From Pseudomonadota bacterium (GTDB lineage Bacteria; Pseudomonadota; Gammaproteobacteria; Burkholderiales; Burkholderiaceae_B), in assembly GCA_023432075.1 (NCBI GenBank), contig JAEYVD010000322.1, positions 1 to 7,288 on the forward strand: 7,288 bases of DNA, given 5' to 3'. The position numbers and the translations under genes were made by a program. The notes below the pieces were generated by a model. That model was not told the DNA's origin and ran no database searches. It worked only from the letters and a program-made list of their open reading frames with translations. Positions 5,828 through 7,288 of the stretch are shown here, in pieces (the first letter of the stretch is position 1; each line of letters opens with the position of its first letter).

Positions 5828-7273
5828 TCAGCGTGCGGAGGCCTGCGCCTTGCGCAGCGCGGCGGGGGCAATCCGCAGCGCTTCGCGGTACTTTGCCACC
5901 GTCCGGCGCGCAATCACTATCCCCTGATCGGCCAGTTTTTGCATGATCTGGCTGTCCGACAACGGCTTGGCGCGGTTCTCGTCGGCCACCATCTGGCGGA
6001 TGTAGGTCTGCACGGCGGTGGCCGACGTCGCGTCGCCGCCTTCTGTCGACACGCCGGTTCCAAAGAAGCGCTTGAGCTCCAGCGTGCCGAATGGAGTAAG
6101 CATGTACTTCTGCGTTGTGGCCCGTGAAATGGTCGATTCATGCAGGCCCAGCTCGCCGGCGATGTCTTTCAGGATGAGCGGACGCATGGCCGCCGGCCCC
6201 TGGCTGAAGAAGGCCGTCTGACGCTCGACGATCGCCTGCGACACGCGCAGGATGGTGTCAAAGCGCTGCTCCACATTGCGGATCATCCATTTGGCCTGCT
6301 GCAGTTGGGCCTGCAGGCCGGCGTGGGCGGATTCCTTCTGATTGCCCAGCATCTGGGCGTACAGCCCGTTGATCTGCAGCCGCGGCACCGCGGCGCTGTT
6401 CAGCGTGGCCTGCCAACCGCGTCGCGTCTTGCGAACGATGACGTCCGGCACCGCGTACTCGGCCGCCGGCACGGTCCACGCCCGGCCCGGCCGGGGTTCC
6501 AGCCGCAGGATCAGCGAATGGGCCGCACGGAAGGTGGGCTCGTCGCAGCCGACCGCCGCACACAGGCGTGCGGCGTTGCCGGTAGCCAACAGCGGCAGGT
6601 GCTCGGCGCAGATCCGGCGCGCACAGCCCAGCACTGCGGGGTCCGCCGCCTCGGGCAGCAAGGTGAGGTCCGGATTGCGCAGCTGCAGTTGCAGGCATTC
6701 AGCCATGTCGCGCGCGCCGATGCCCACCGGATCGAACGATTGCAGCAGCGACAGGGCGGCGCGCAGCTCGTCCATGTCGGGCTCCATTTCGGCCGGGAGC
6801 CAACCCAGGATTTCGTCCAGCGGCGAACCCAGGTAGCCGTTTTCATCCAGCTCGTCGATCAGCAGGGACGCCAGCGCGGCATCGCGCGGCGCGGCGCGCG
6901 TCAGGGCAAGCTGGCCCAGCAGATGCTCGCGCAGCGTGTCCGGCCGCGCGGCCTCGGGCAGGCTCGCGTCGTCGTCGGGATACACGCCGCCCGAGCCGGG
7001 CATCTCGTCGATGGGGGTCTCGCGCTCGGCCGCCGGTTCGTCGTCCTGAACGGAAGATTCGCGCTCGGATTCGGCCCGATCCTCCGCCGTCGCCGGCTCG
7101 TCCTCGCGATCCAGCAGGGGATTCTCGGCCAGCACTTGCGAGATTTCCGCTTCAAGGTCGAGCGTGGACAACTGCAACAACCGGATCGATTGCTGAAGTT
7201 GTGGGGTCAGCGTCAGGTGCTGGCCAGGCCGCAGTTCTAAAATTGGACGGGTCATAGGTACAATATTTTGCAT
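5828..7273 (-). CDS. rpoN: RNA polymerase sigma-54 factor
   Basis: Sigma-54 directs RNA polymerase to -24/-12 promoters and needs an AAA+ enhancer-binding protein to open them. It typically controls nitrogen use, motility and other conditional functions. The 481-residue product has the full layout. Region I is Gln/Leu-rich (LTPQLQQSIRLLQLS, about 22-36). An acidic linker covers about 55-110. The core-binding part runs from about 112 and includes FDPVGIGARDMAECL (180-194). The helix-turn-helix block lies at 375-404 (LGLHESTISRATTQKYM and following). The diagnostic RpoN box ARRTVAKYRE is at 455-464. Two starts are possible: the ATG at 7273 and an in-frame ATG at 7255 (475 residues), whose N-terminus aligns better with E. 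coli RpoN. Neither has a clear ribosome site. The usual downstream partner hpf is absent, since a terminator and then bfd follow. The upstream context lies outside the window. Confidence 0.96.
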   Translation of the reverse strand: MQNIVPMTRPILELRPGQHLTLTPQLQQSIRLLQLSTLDLEAEISQVLAENPLLDREDEPATAEDRAESERESSVQDDEPAAERETPIDEMPGSGGVYPDDDASLPEAARPDTLREHLLGQLALTRAAPRDAALASLLIDELDENGYLGSPLDEILGWLPAEMEPDMDELRAALSLLQSFDPVGIGARDMAECLQLQLRNPDLTLLPEAADPAVLGCARRICAEHLPLLATGNAARLCAAVGCDEPTFRAAHSLILRLEPRPGRAWTVPAAEYAVPDVIVRKTRRGWQATLNSAAVPRLQINGLYAQMLGNQKESAHAGLQAQLQQAKWMIRNVEQRFDTILRVSQAIVERQTAFFSQGPAAMRPLILKDIAGELGLHESTISRATTQKYMLTPFGTLELKRFFGTGVSTEGGDATSATAVQTYIRQMVADENRAKPLSDSQIMQKLADQGIVIARRTVAKYREALRIAPAALRKAQASAR

Positions 7274-7288
7274 GATGAATCTGACTTC

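Noticed and set aside
6140..7240. A 366-codon + strand frame opposite rpoN
   Set aside because: The opposite strand encodes an unmistakable sigma-54 factor; this frame is His/Arg/Gln-rich and featureless.

Overview
This is a GC-rich, gene-dense window of ordinary bacterial chromosome. The protein sequences (a sigma-54 factor with a betaproteobacterial look, a bacterioferritin/Bfd pair, an RF3 ending in a REHGGKVFG-type tail) suggest the Alcaligenaceae, close to Bordetella or Achromobacter. That assignment comes from remembered family sequences, not from a search.

Left half, + strand. The window opens inside the last 53 codons of a gene whose product ends in a low-complexity Arg/Gly/Pro/Gln tail, of the kind found on RNA helicases and some rRNA-modifying enzymes. 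A LysE/RhtB-family exporter (210-839) follows. A terminator-like hairpin then separates it from prfC, the class II release factor RF3 (949-2556). A short gap and a good ribosome binding site lead to an unrecognised secreted or membrane-anchored protein with a four-cysteine C-terminus (2594-3268). A perfect bidirectional terminator near 3318-3343 closes this block.

Right half, - strand. Reading right to left, the order is rpoN (sigma-54, 7273-5828), its terminator, bfd (bacterioferritin-associated ferredoxin, 5706-5428), a hairpin, an EamA/DMT permease (5127-4216), a 377-base gap with a Fur-box-like site, and bfr (heme bacterioferritin, 3838-3362). Bfr stores iron, and Bfd is its electron donor for iron release. 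The two genes are often adjacent, but here the unrelated permease gene lies between them.

The most interesting signals are regulatory. bfd has a near-consensus sigma-70 promoter placed so that the transcript should begin at, or one base before, the ATG, which predicts a leaderless mRNA. A Fur-box-like inverted repeat covers the -10 element and the start point. The Bfr protein carries Thr at position 127, where a ferroxidase-centre Glu is expected. I see no mobile element, CRISPR array, tRNA or rRNA, and no obvious new multi-gene system.
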